Shown here: one piece after another, positions 12,122-22,805 of the stretch
Position numbering within the stretch: position 1 is the stretch's first letter
How the letters are laid out: the number at the start of each line of letters is the position of its first letter
Source: Tetracentron sinense
Lineage: Eukaryota > Streptophyta > Magnoliopsida > Trochodendrales > Trochodendraceae
DNA length: 64,000 nt
Reading direction: 5' to 3'
NCBI GenBank assembly: GCA_015143295.1
Contig: CM026559.1
Coordinates: 22,830,826 to 22,894,825 of the forward strand
Program-made: the position numbers and the translations under genes
The notes under the pieces: generated by a model
Seen by the model: only the letters and a program-made list of their open reading frames with translations
Databases searched by the model: none
Told to the model about the DNA's origin: nothing

Positions 12122-13265
12122 ACTCGTGCCCAGTTTGCTCTTAAACCGAGTTTTTTGGGGATTTTGGGGGAACCTAAACCTAGAGAGGGATTGAGAGGGA
12201 GAAAGGGAAGGAAGATTGTGGATTTTCAACAGGATCTTTGTGGAGATCAAGTGGAGGCAATATCAATGTGGTTCTTCCACACCTTGCAAGGACTCCTCCA
12301 TCTTCAAGTGGCGTTCTTCCTCAAGCAAGGATATTTCCAAAACAAGGGTTTCTTCAAGATCTAGCTTTGATCTCAAAGGTTAGTACACCCGACTAACTAT
12401 CTTAATAATAACTTAGATTTTCTCTCTTAAAATGTTGATTTTCATCTTGTATCGTCCATTTTTCTTGGAAATATGCTATTTTCCCTAAATATAAACAAGA
12501 TAAATTAGAATGGTGGGATGTATGAAGGGATGAGGATTGAGGCGATTGAATGCCGTGTTGTGGTGATGAATGTGTGTTGAAAAAAAACAGTGGATGGGCA
12601 TTTCAAGCATAATGAACACACCTATGTGATTTGATGAAATGTATGCACAAAAAAAAAGGAAATGGAATGACTATGAATGTTGCACGCCATGTGTTTGATA
12701 AAACACCTAAACAAGAATGAAATGGATTTAATGAGGAAAAATTGAAAGTAAGCTCTATGTAAATTTCCCAAAAATGATGAATTGATCAAAGGCTCTATAT
12801 GTTATCTAATTTCCCGCATGATCCTATTGAGAATTGAAATGCTACACCTTATGCTTTATGTTGCACGTCAAGTGCTTGATGAAATGCATGAATGGGAATT
12901 AAATGGATTTAATGAGGATTATGAAAGCTTAAATTGTGTAGTGTTTTCTAAATGGTATTTCTTAAAATCAATTGCTTCACATGTTTGTTTAAATTACCAT
13001 ATGATTATGGAAAAAATGGAAATGCTATATGTCACCTTTTAATCATTTATGTCGTCATAAGTACCACGAATTAGAACACACACACACATCTATGCATGAA
13101 TTAAGGTTTTTAAGGGTATATGTATATATGTGCGAAAACAAATAAGAACAAGCTATGTGATTCAAGTAAATAATTATGAATATCAAGGGTAGGGCATATC
13201 CCTAGGATATGTCATACCTGGCTCACAAGAAAACATGTCAAGCAAGAATCAAGAAACATGGAAGG

Positions 13266-13632
13266 GTGTTAGTGTACTAAGACCAGGTAGGAGCACTAAC
13301 ATCTGTTCCCCAACAAACATGAAAGAATACTAGTGTACTAAGACCAAGTACGGGCATTAGTATCTGTTTCCAAGACATGAATAATATGAAAGTATGCTAG
13401 TGTACTAAGACCAGGTATGGGCACTAGTGTATGTTTCCAAGACGAGCATGAAAGGGTGTTAATGTACTAAGACCAGGTACGGGCATTAACACCTGTTTCC
13501 AACAAGTATGAGAGGATACTAGTATACTAAGACCAGTTACGGGTACTAGTATCTGTCTCCAAGCAAGAATAAGGAGATATGGAAGGGTGATAATGTACTA
13601 AGACCAGGTACGGGCATTATCATCTGTTCCCA
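13266..13632 (+). repeat. Array of six hairpin units with constant loop and variable stems (Gyp1 5' LTR)
   Basis: Six units of about 58-65 bases. Each has a loop close to TACTAAGACCAGGTACGGG flanked by two arms that pair with each other. The arm pairs differ from unit to unit: GTGTTAGTG/CACTAACAT, ATACTAGTG/CATTAGTAT, TATGCTAGTG/CACTAGTGTA, GGTGTTAATG/CATTAACACC, GATACTAGTA/TACTAGTATC, GGTGATAATG/CATTATCATC. Counting G.U wobbles, all six form 9-10 base pairs. The stems change together while the loop stays fixed, the pattern expected of a conserved RNA (or cruciform) structure. Confidence 0.85.
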
Positions 13633-13974
13633 AGCAAGGATAACAAGAACCTAGTATGTCTATCCATTTCATAGTTCGGGTACTAGCTAAACAAGAAGAA
13701 AACAAGGCATGTGTGATTCCCACGATACAAGAACAAGACAAGAATAAGTTATAAATACGGAAAACAAGTTTTGAAAACCACGAAAAGTATATTCAAGAAC
13801 AAGTCATGACTTTGAATACGAGTGAAAATGCATGAGTTAAAATATGATGGTCATGATTGACTTTACATTGTTATTTCGTTTTAGCTTTCATACTCTGATT
13901 ATGTATCCTTTGATGAACTGTATCATGTATGATATATTAATGTTATTACTATTGTTAGCTAGTAGCTTGTACTC

Positions 13975-13995
13975 GCTGAGTATTCCATGCTCAGC
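13975..13995 (+). other. GCTGAG/CTCAGC hairpin, Gyp1 5' LTR
   Basis: GCTGAG, a 9-base loop TATTCCATG, then CTCAGC, followed by a second short CCG/CGG pair ending in CGGCAGGT. The same 21 bases occur in the Gyp3 LTRs, the minus-strand solo LTR and the Gyp1 3' LTR. Gyp4 has a variant that keeps pairing. Confidence 0.75.
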
Positions 13996-15109
13996 CGTAC
14001 TTTTATGTCGGCAGGTACACCATACGCTTGTCGAGGCAGCTCAGGGAGAGCAGGAGATTGCTCTAGTTGTCACCCAGCTATTAGGGGTTAGATATTTGGC
14101 CTTACAGTTGTGGAGAGAGAGAGAGACATGTATTTTTGGCTCTTATGTCTGGGAATGGTTGTATCACTTCAGTTGGAATTCAAGTTAAGGAGTTCATGTA
14201 CATATTTTTAATTTCTATTTAGTTATTGTAACCAATTGCACTTGGAATATAGTTAAGTCATGAAAAGAAATTTTTAGGTCCACTATTTAGCTTGCCTTGT
14301 ATACTCTTGCAGGATGGTTTGTGTCGCGACCCAAAACCCACCCTAGGAGTTAGAGTGAACTTTGGACGACTAATCATGGCTTACATGACTTGCTTGACAA
14401 ACCAGCCTGCAAAAACCCATAGAGCATATACAATAGAGGATGACAGCGGAAACATAACTATAAAACACAGCGGAAGTCTAACAACCTCTAAGTATATACA
14501 CATGGTCCAAGTTTAATACAAAGAAATCAAAACAAAGAAAGTACGGACATGCCACCAAAATACATGAATATAATCACTCAGGCTCACCCACAGCCAATCC
14601 ACTCAGAATCTAACACCGCCTACTGATAACCCTCTACGGGAGGTTCCTCCAAAGGCTCCTCGACATACTCCTCTTCCACCCATGGACCAGGAGCACAAAC
14701 ATCAAATGGAGCAGCAGCTCCCTCAGAACCTGCCGACATAAGAAGTACGGCTGAGCATGGAATACTCAGCGGGTACCAAATACTAACCAATAGTCATAGC
14801 ATAAAAATGGCAATACATAAATCAGGAGCAATTCATATATGTTAGACGGAAACAATTCATATCATACAAGGAAGTAAAGCAATTTATAATCATGCTTGTA
14901 TTTCGTAGAAAGCCGATAAAACCTCTTGAAAACATCGTGCACTTGACTTGGCTTGAAATATCTTTTCGTACTTGAAAGCTTGTCGTGTTTGTCTTACTTG
15001 ATCTTGTCGAGTGTGTCGTACGTGTCATGTCATGCATGTCATGCGTGCTTGCTTGTGATCATGTAACTTGTGAGATACACTTGTGAGATATCCTTGTGAG
15101 ATGCGCTTG

Positions 15110-15262
15110 AGAGATGCCTTGAGAGGGAAGGGAGACTCTTCTTTATGCAATGCACTTGCGAGGGAAGGGAGACCCTTCTTCATGATATGTATGTACTTGC
15201 GAGGTAAGGGAGGCCCTTCTTCATGATATGCACTTGTGAGTGAGGGGAGACCCCTCGTGGAA
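15110..15262 (-). repeat. Four-unit hairpin array in the minus-strand solo LTR
   Basis: Four units of roughly 35-45 bases, each with a short perfect or near-perfect hairpin around a 3-base loop. On the plus strand: GAAGGG-AGA-CTCTTC, GAAGGG-AGA-CCCTTC, AAGGG-AGG-CCCTT, and GAGGGG-AGA-CCCCTC. In the last unit both arms have changed together. The array's place within the LTR is comparable to those of Gyp1, Gyp3 and Gyp4. Confidence 0.7.
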
Positions 15263-16185
15263 TGTTGGTTCTTGTTTTCTTGTGAAAAGCGAGGTAAAAC
15301 ATATCGTAGGATATGTCCCACCTCTAACCATGTTCTTGAAAACCTCGATAAATCATGTCATGCATGCCGTGCTCGTGGGAACCGTGTACATACTTGCATT
15401 TAAATTTCAATATGACATTTGGGTAATTTCACAACACATATAACATCAATGATTGAGCAATGTAATATTCATATCATTTAGGGAAAGCAAGAAAACACAC
15501 TATCATAGGCCCTAGCAATATTCATAATTTATTAGGCATGCTTTTCCTAATTTACAACTCATTTTATTCACCTTGGCATTTCATCAAACATGGTGTGTTC
15601 ATTATTCATTATTCATTTAAACCTAAATCATGCTTTTCTAGGTGAGTTTACTCACATCATAAAGGTGTGTTTATTATGGATACAATGCCCTCCCCATTTT
15701 AATCATCACAACACGACCCTTGGCATCCAATCGCCCATTCCATCTCCATTCACCATTCACAACCATCCATCTCATAGCACATGTGTAAATGAAAGAAAAT
15801 CAAAAGAAATAAAGGGAAAAGAGGAACTATAACTAGGAGGGTAGTAAGAAGTACCGACCTTGAAGAAATGAGGAAGAAACCCCTTCCAAAAACGACCATG
15901 AGGTGCTGCCCTAGCTTGGGGAACGCTCTCCACGAGTGCTTGAGCCGTGATCTTGGAGAAAAACCGGACTTGAAGTGATCTAGGGTCTCAAAACCCCTTT
16001 GATTCTTCTCCAAAAGCAAAACCCTAGCTTAGGAAACCCTTTCTCCTCTCTTCTAATCCCCCAAATCCTCTAAGTGTTGAGAATGAGCCCTAAAGGCTCG
16101 GGTTAAACTCTTAAGGTAAGGGTGAACCGACCAAAAGACTATAATACCCTTACTGAAATTTCTGCAAAAACACGAGTGCCGAACA

Positions 16186-16275
16186 CGTTGTGCTGTGAAT
16201 AGTGCCAAACACGTTGTGCTGTGAATAGTGCCGAACACGTTGTGCTGTGAATAGTGCCGAACACGTTGTCACGTT
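16186..16275. repeat. 26-bp tandem repeat in solo LTR
   Basis: Three full copies and part of a fourth of a 26-bp unit containing AACACGTTGTGCTGTG. They lie in the U3 part of the solo LTR. The next 150 bases continue with ACAACGT and ACGTTGT words in both orientations, a different palindromic vocabulary from Gyp3. Confidence 0.8.
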
Positions 16276-16499
16276 GTGTTGTGCATAGGGCTGAGCTCGT
16301 TGTCCGTTGTCTTATATACAACGTGCCCGTCGTGAGCTGTACAACGTACACGTTGTTTGCTGTACAACGTACCCATTGTCTGTTGTACAACGGATGCACA
16401 ACGTATACGTTATCAGAGCTAGAGCTACGTTATCAGAGTACGTTGTCTATGCGTTGTCTGTGCCTTATCAGAGCACGTTGTCAGAGCACGTTATCAGAG

Positions 16500-16583
16500 C
16501 TACGTCCTTAGTGCCCTCCGAGCCACGTCCTTAGTGCCTTCCGAGCTACGTCCTTAGTGCCTTCCGTGCTACGTCCTTAGTGC
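16500..16583. repeat. 25-bp tandem repeat in solo LTR
   Basis: Four copies of a unit containing CTACGTCCTTAGTGCC with small variations, next to the ACGTTGT-rich segment. Confidence 0.75.
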
Positions 16584-16881
16584 ATATGCCCGGTGATCGA
16601 TTGCCTGCAGGTCCAGACTGTTTTGGCCATATCTTTTGACTCGTTCGTCCGATTTTGACGATTCAACTTGCGTTGGGTTCGTACTTCGAAAAGGAACATT
16701 TCTGATCTTTTGGAATTTCCAATTTCTTCCTTATTTATTAATTATACCTCTTTAAAGGCAAAATGGCAACGAAAGTGTCATGCATTAAATGTGAAAAGGT
16801 CCGGGGCTCTACAGTTTGAAGGGTAAGTCACATCGCCAAAGTATCCTAACTCCTAGGGGGTATTTTGGGGCATTACAGAAG

Positions 16882-16893
16882 TGGTATCAGAGC
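16882..16893 (+). other. Gyp1 primer-binding site
   Basis: TGGTATCAGAGC, four bases after the 5' LTR end (GAAG between). Gyp3 has the same spacing and sequence. Confidence 0.9.
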
Positions 16894-18317
16894 TTAGGCA
16901 TTAGATCTCTATGGTCGTTTAGAGTTCGATACCATGATAAATACAAGGCATTAGGTTTAAGAAAAGAGTTGTATTCCAAGTGAAAACTAATCACTTAGTT
17001 TTTGTACATAACAGGTTGATTCCAACCGAAGTTAGTGTCCATTTACGCTAGAAAAGCCCATAAATTTTATATACTTATACTATGATGTGTTGTATTGTTA
17101 CGTGTTATTATATGCTATATATTGTGTGCTTACTATAGGTTATATGCTAATTGAAAACCTATGCCTTATGAACGAATTCCGAATTAGAATCATGAGTTAA
17201 AGGATATTCAGACTAGAGTCTAGCCTAGGTGTTAGTTAACAAGGGGATGGTAGGTCCCTTGCCATACATAGTGTTATTAGAACTAGGTAAGAATTGTTTC
17301 CCAAGAGAGGCTATAGGATGCTTTTAGGTCTTACAAGTCTAGTGTAATTTGAGTCGTGGTGAAAATAGGGATACAAGTTTTGATATATGTACTGTTATAC
17401 ATACTCGGTGTAATTTAAATTGTTAAAACTATACTTAATGTGTCTTATATCACGAATAAGCATAAGTTGCACACCACGATACCCCACGACTAGTAGGAAC
17501 ATATACGGATATCAAATGATTTTTAACCAACTCTGGGATGTTTGATGCACGCTTCTAGGTACAGATGCGCATTATTTGCAACACGTCCTATACCCAGTGC
17601 TCAATCCCAAAGGATTGGGCAAGCACATGGATGTCTGATCTATGTTTCTAGATACAGATGCGCGTTCATTCTGCAGCACGATCTAGACCCGATGCCTAGT
17701 TCAAAATAATAAAGAAATTACAAACTCCAAAGGGTAGCATGCACTTCATACATAGCATAATCATCATGCACCTCATGAACATCATACATATCATGCACTC
17801 TCATACATAGCATGCACTCCATGCATGGCATAAGCATCATGCATCGCATGAGCATCATATATATCACTCACATCATAGATTTTCATACATGACACGCATT
17901 TCATACATGGTATAAACATCACACACATATCATAAGCATCATATGCATATCCTGCATGCTTCATGTAGACCTTAGAAACATCATACATGTCACCAAGATT
18001 AAGAGGATTACACCTAAATAACTCAAATAAATGAACTAGTTATTAGTCCTAATCTTAAACTGGTTAATGTCCTAAGTAGGAAATCAGTTAATACCTTCAC
18101 CGAACGGAAGAACTTAGCTTCGCTAGGAAATTTTTCTTGTATGTTAATATTATATTATTGTATGCCTCAATTTTTCTTGTATGTTAATATTATATTATTG
18201 TATGCCTCGATGTATTATTATGTATGTATAAACATGAAATGATCGTTTAAATTGGGGACGAGATAAGTTGGGTTCCAAACTAGGCTCATGCTCTGCTATT
18301 GTTCTCAGGATTCAATC
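16894..18317 (+). other. Gyp1 untranslated leader
   Basis: About 1.4 kb with no credible coding frame, much longer than the 345-base leader of Gyp3. It holds a diverged direct duplication of about 70 bases (17530-17610 and 17627-17700), a low-complexity stretch rich in CATCATACAT and CATGCACT (about 17735-17990), and a 44-bp tandem duplication at 18151-18238. Confidence 0.7.
18151..18238 (+). repeat. 44-bp tandem duplication in Gyp1 leader
   Basis: Two adjacent, almost identical copies of an AT-rich segment containing TTTTTCTTGTATGTTAATAT and ending ATGCCTC, 80 bases before gag. Confidence 0.8.
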
Positions 18318-19522
18318 ATGAGATGTGGCAATCGGAGCTGTGGATGCCACACTAGGAGAGGTGGAGCATCTCCTCCTCCATCGGGGGATGAGCAGCTGGA
18401 TCTGACCCAAGTCTTGGGATCCATTGCAGAGACAATAGCAGTGCTTGCAGCTAGGCAGCCCTCTACCCATACTCCTACTGCGACACTTGTACCTACTCGT
18501 GCACATCATGCCATGGGAATTGAAGCATTTCGGAGGATGAGGCCCCCGGTATTTTATGGGGGCATTGATCCAATGGTTGCCGAAGCATGGATCAGGCAAC
18601 TAGAGAAGCTATATTCAGTCTTAATGCCTTCAGAGGCAAAGAAAGTTGCATGGGCCGCCTTTGTGATGGAAGGTGAGGCCGATCACTAGTGGAGATCTGC
18701 CATCAGAATGAGGGACTTGACTCGAGCGGGTCAAGAATGGACTTGGGAAGAGTTCCTAGATATCTTCTACAAGAAATACTTCCCAATAGGAGTTAGAGAA
18801 AAGAAAGAACTGGAGTTCATTACCTTGGAGCAGGGGAACATGATAGTGGCAGAATATGAAGCCAAGTTCTCCGAATTGTCAAGGTTTGCCCCATATCTGA
18901 TAGCCACAGAGGCAATGAAGGCCAGGAAATTCGAGAGGGGATTGTAGGCTTACATCAAAGATAGAGTCTCCATGTTCAGGCATGAAACCTACGCCGAAGT
19001 TGTGGATAAAGCCCAGTTGGCAGGATCGAATGTTGAGAAATTCTACAAGAGGAGAGAACTATTGAGAGGCCAGTCCAATGGCTCAACACAGCCGGAGAGG
19101 AGGGCCAAGATGACCCCATACCAGTCCCCTGGACCTACATAGGTGCAGAGCCATTCCCTTGCACCTCAGGCCCCTCGCCCTGCTACTACGCAAGTTACTC
19201 GATAGGTGCCACCAACATCTTCTACATCTACATTTGAATTTTGCAGTTACTGTAAGAGGAAACACATGACTGGGGATTGCCGAGCTCGTACAGGAGCATG
19301 TTACCATTGCGGTGACACGGGACATCGGATTAGAGATTGTCCAAGCCGTCGGCCACGTGCTCAAACCCAGGGAAATAGACTCCCAAATCGACTGCCCATG
19401 CAACAGGAGTCTTTTCAGGCTCCGAGGCCCCAGTAGCCCATACCACCTCCACATCAGGCTAATGAGGGCCAAGTTTTGCTATCTTAGGGCAAGGTGCTCA
19501 GGCCCCTAATAATGTTGCATGA
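18318..19522 (+). pseudogene. Gyp1 gag (capsid-nucleocapsid), several amber stops
   Basis: Retrotransposon Gag related to that of Gyp3. The start is the ATG at 18318, in the same context (TTCTCAGGA upstream) as the Gyp3 start. Capsid blocks: VLGSIAETIAVLAARQP, AEAWIRQLEKLYSVLMPSEA, EEFLDIFYKKYFPIGVREKK, EYEAKFSELSRFAPYL. Two Cys-rich fingers follow: CSYCKRKHMTGDC, then the zinc knuckle CYHCGDTGHRIRDC near 19297-19338. The frame holds from 18318 to about 19470 and is interrupted only by TAG codons (18687, 18945, 19140, 19203, 19434). A 1-bp loss near 19474 precedes the natural end at TGA 19520-19522. No protease follows. Gag alone could package its own RNA only with help from another element's pol. 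Confidence 0.9.
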
Positions 19523-19829
19523 ATACCGAAAGATAGAAATTTTGTTTTGAAACTGATGATGTAATGTTGTGTTCAGTGTATTGCCTATGTGTATAAACAT
19601 ATTATATTATGTTATGGAAGTTTTCTTACTTTTCGTGGGTGTTAGTAACAAAAAAACCCAAGTGCTTTTCCAACAAGCAAGCGCCTAGTCTCGGGTTGAT
19701 TGTTGATGAATTAGTATGTCTTTTAGTGTAACTAGGTGATTAAGTTCAAGGTTAAGGGCGGGAAAGGTGTTTCCGCTTGATTTCGTACTGTCCTAATTTC
19801 GAGGATGAAATTTCTATAAGGGGGGAGGA
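19523..19829 (+). other. Gyp1 3' untranslated spacer and polypurine tract
   Basis: About 300 noncoding bases between the gag stop and the 3' LTR. The end (19798-19829) contains TTTCGAGGATGAAATTTCTA then AAGGGGGGAGGA, closely matching the Gyp3 spacer before its 3' LTR. The A/G run at 19818-19829 is the plus-strand primer. Confidence 0.85.
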
Positions 19830-20454
19830 TGTAGAACCCCGAATTTCACATGCACTGTTCATGTGAATAGCGTAGTGAATAGTGTCATGAAGAGTATCTA
19901 CGGCTGAATGCCTAAGGTATGGTCTTGAATCATTCTCAACGAAAATGAGGAATTAGTTTTCAAAACTTGTATGAACAATGTATGTTAAGGTGTATAAAGG
20001 CCTTAGGAAAATTTTCATGGGTTATGGGTGTTGAGAATAAAAGGTGGAAAAGGTTCTAGGTGGTAAAAAGAGGGAAGTCTCTACATCCCTCAAACTTGAG
20101 AGTAGTCTAGTTTTCTCACCCCTTATCTAAATCAAGTGATTCTTTAACCATTAGAACCGTATTGAAATCCTCTTCGAGGTTCATGTTTAATCTTGTTCCA
20201 TATTTTGAGTCTAAGCTAAGTCAAAAGTGGGTTTTCCGATATTTTTTATGCTGAAATTGCAGACTAGTCCATTTGTGGGCCCATTTGGACCATTTAAAAC
20301 TCAGAAGTAGGAGTTTCATAAAACATAAAAGTTGGTCTCATTCGAAAGACGAGTCCAATGCAAGTTGAATCATCAAAATCCGATAAGCGAGTCAAAAGTA
20401 ATGGTCAAAATACCAAAGCGGGATCAAATCTATCGGAATCAGGAAAAGAGGAGT

Positions 20455-20582
20455 GCGATCTATCGCAAATAAGGTGCGATCGATCCCAAATTTCTACGAT
20501 TGATCGCATTCAGGTGAGTTTTTTTGATTTTCTTCGGGTCTAAGTGCGATAGATCGCAACAAAGGTGCGATCGATCGCACTC
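20455..20582 (+). repeat. Palindromic GATCGATC cluster in Gyp1 3' LTR
   Basis: Counterpart of 11972-12121 with fewer perfect sites (for example GTGCGATCGATCGCAC near 20568-20583). It shows that site number changes between the two LTRs of one element. Confidence 0.75.
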
Positions 20583-21718
20583 GTGCCCAGTTTGCTCTTA
20601 AAACCCGAGTTTTTTGGGGATTTTGGGGGAACCTAAACCTAGAGAGGTATTGAGAGGGAGAAAGGGAAGGAAGATTGGGGATTTTTAAGAGGAGTTTTGT
20701 GGAGATCAAGTGGAGCCAAATCAACGTGGGTCTTCCTCACCTAGCAAGGACTCCTCCATCTTCAAGTGGCGTTCTTCCTCAAGCAAGGATATTTCCAAAA
20801 CAAGGGTTTCTTCAAGATCTAGCTTTGATCTCAAGGTTAGTACACCCTACTAACTATCTTAGCAATAACTTAGATTTTCTCTCTCAAAATGTTGATTTTG
20901 ATCTTGTATCTTCCCTTTTTCTTGGAAATATGATATTTTCCCTAAATATGAACAAGATAAATTAGAATGGTGGGATGTATGAAGGGATGAGGATTGAGGC
21001 GATTGGATGCCGTGTTGTGGTGATGAATGTGTGTTGAAAAAAATGGTGGATGGGCATTTCAAGCATAATGAACACACCTATGTGATTTGATGAAATGTAT
21101 GCACAAAAAAAAGAAGAAATGGAATGACTATGAATGTTGCACGCCATGTGTTTGATAAAACACCTAAACAAGAATGAAATAGATTTAATGAGGAAAAATT
21201 GAAAGTGAGCTCGATGTAATGTTCCCAAAAATGATGAATTGATCAAAGGCTCTATATGTTATCTAATTTCCCGCATGATCCTATTGAGAATTGAAATGCT
21301 ACACCTTATGCTTTATGTTGCACGTCAAGTGCTTGATGAAATGCATGAATCAGAATTAAATGGATTTAATGAGGATTATGAAAGCTTAAATTGTGTAGTG
21401 TTTTCTAAATGGTATTTTTTAAAATCAATTGCTCCACATGTTTGTTTAAATTACCACATGATTATGGAAAGAATGGAAATGCTATATGTCACCTTTTTAT
21501 CATTTATGTCGTCATAAGTACCAAGAATTGGAACACACACACACATGTATGCATGAATTAAGGTTTTTAAGGGTATATGTATATATGTGCGAAAACAAAT
21601 AAGAACAAGCTATGTGATTCCAGTAAATAAGTATGAATACCAAGGGTAGGGCATATCCCTAGGATATGTCGTACTTAGCTCACAAGAAAACATGTCAAGC
21701 AAGAATCAAGAAACATGG

Positions 21719-22069
21719 AAGGGTGTTAGTGTACTAAGACCAGGTACGGGCACTAACATCTGTTCCCCAACAAGCATGAAAGGATACTAGTATACTAAGA
21801 CCAGGTACGGGCACTAGTATCTGTTTCCAAGAAATGAATAATATGAAAGTATGCTAGTCTACTAAGACCAGGTACGGGCACTAGTGTATGTTTCCAAGAC
21901 AAGCATGAAAGGGTGTTAATGTACTAAGACCAGGTAAGGGCATTAACACCTATTTCCAACAAGTATGAGAGGATACTAGTATACTAAGACCAGGTACGGG
22001 TACTAGTATCTGTCTCTAAGCAAGAATAAGGAATCATGGAAGGGTGATAATGTACTAAGACCAGGTACG
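21719..22069 (+). repeat. Hairpin array in Gyp1 3' LTR, last unit split by Cop4
   Basis: The same six units as in the 5' LTR. Unit 2 has changed its left arm to GATACTAGTA (ATACTAGTG in the 5' copy) and the right arm now reads CACTAGTATC, so pairing is kept except for one end mismatch. Cop4 entered the loop of unit six: the duplicated bases GTACG are part of the constant loop, and the right arm CATTATCATC resumes at 31898. Confidence 0.85.
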
Positions 22070-22777
22070 TGTTGGACATATATGCCCTCGAAAGCCAATA
22101 AGAGACTTTTTTATGTTGATTAGATAAGCATTATATTCACACAACAAACTATAAAGGGTATTTATATTAATTACTGTCTCATATGATGAAGACATAAAGT
22201 TCTATAGGTAACATTGTAGGAAAATCATGCAAAGGTTGCGAGGAGATATGATTTTCCGGTTCCTTGTAAACCTAATATTGTTCGAAGCCTCTAGAGTACT
22301 GGTTGGGCGACGTACTTCATCGTGGGTTGCACATGTGTAGTTCTATGAGATAGTGTGATGAATCTCATTCACAGAGAGTGATGACTCTTGACTAACATGT
22401 GAGTATATGTAGCAAGTACATAATACTAAACAGGGTCACTAGTGGATACCCTATGGAATACACTGTCAGATTGTATTAGGGTTATCCATTTGACAAATTG
22501 TCCTTAGACCTGAGAGGTTAACATCTTCTCAGACATCTGTCTATATGGCTTTGATGTGCCAATCGGCAATGTCCAATACACAAGACTAACTCCGGGTACG
22601 TTGGGTCATGTACACAATGTTTGGAGAAGTGTGTAAACACTCAATAAGGAATCCACAACTCCTTAATTGGAGATAATGATATCAAGGTGATACTTGTTGA
22701 ACTGAACTATTAAATTCAATACTGGTGCTTTTCGGTAAAATGGTTTTTATCGAAGTTGATATTTTTAATATGGAAAA

Positions 22778-22805
22778 GTATATATATATATATATATATA
22801 TATAT
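22778..22805. repeat. (TA)n microsatellite in Cop4 5' LTR
   Basis: About 14 TA units. The 3' LTR has a similar run near 30393-30421. Confidence 0.9.

Larger units (their letters stand above)
14322..16813 (-). mobile_element. Solo LTR of a Gyp3-related element inside the Gyp1 5' LTR
   Basis: A 2492-bp insertion with perfect duplication GTTTG (14317-14321 and 16814-16818). The plus strand starts TGTCGCGACCC and ends GGGGCTCTACA, so the LTR lies on the minus strand; both ends match Gyp3 LTR ends. The half near the LTR 3' end (14322-14800) aligns well with Gyp3, including the GCTGAG hairpin at 14750-14770. The U3 part (16180-16610) differs, with its own tandem repeats and ACAACGT/ACGTTGT words in place of Gyp3's GATC words. 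It is a related but distinct subfamily. Confidence 0.9.
11384..16877 (+). mobile_element. Gyp1 5' LTR (interrupted by a solo LTR)
   Basis: LTR sequence occupies 11384-14321 and 16819-16877. The 2492-bp solo LTR 14322-16813 and one duplication copy (16814-16818) lie between. It ends GGGGCATTACA at 16877, four bases before the PBS. Landmarks in order: palindrome cluster 11972-12121, CATATC hairpin 13193-13213, hairpin array 13266-13632, GCTGAG hairpin 13975-13995. All recur in the 3' LTR. An 86-codon open frame at 12782-13042 has a near copy at 21239-21517; it is duplicated with the LTR, so its presence twice says nothing about function. Confidence 0.9.

Noticed and set aside
12782..13042. An 86-codon frame with a near copy at 21239-21517
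   Set aside because: Both lie at the same place in the two Gyp1 LTRs, so they are one sequence duplicated by transposition. No motif is recognisable, and the differences do not favour silent sites.
13266..13632. Regularly spaced repeats that might be called a CRISPR array
   Set aside because: The genome is plant-nuclear, the units are LTR minisatellites with pairing arms, there are no cas genes, and the between-loop sequence is repetitive rather than unique.
17791..17988. Met/Ala/Tyr-rich minus-strand frame
   Set aside because: It comes from the CATCATACAT-rich low-complexity run in the Gyp1 leader.
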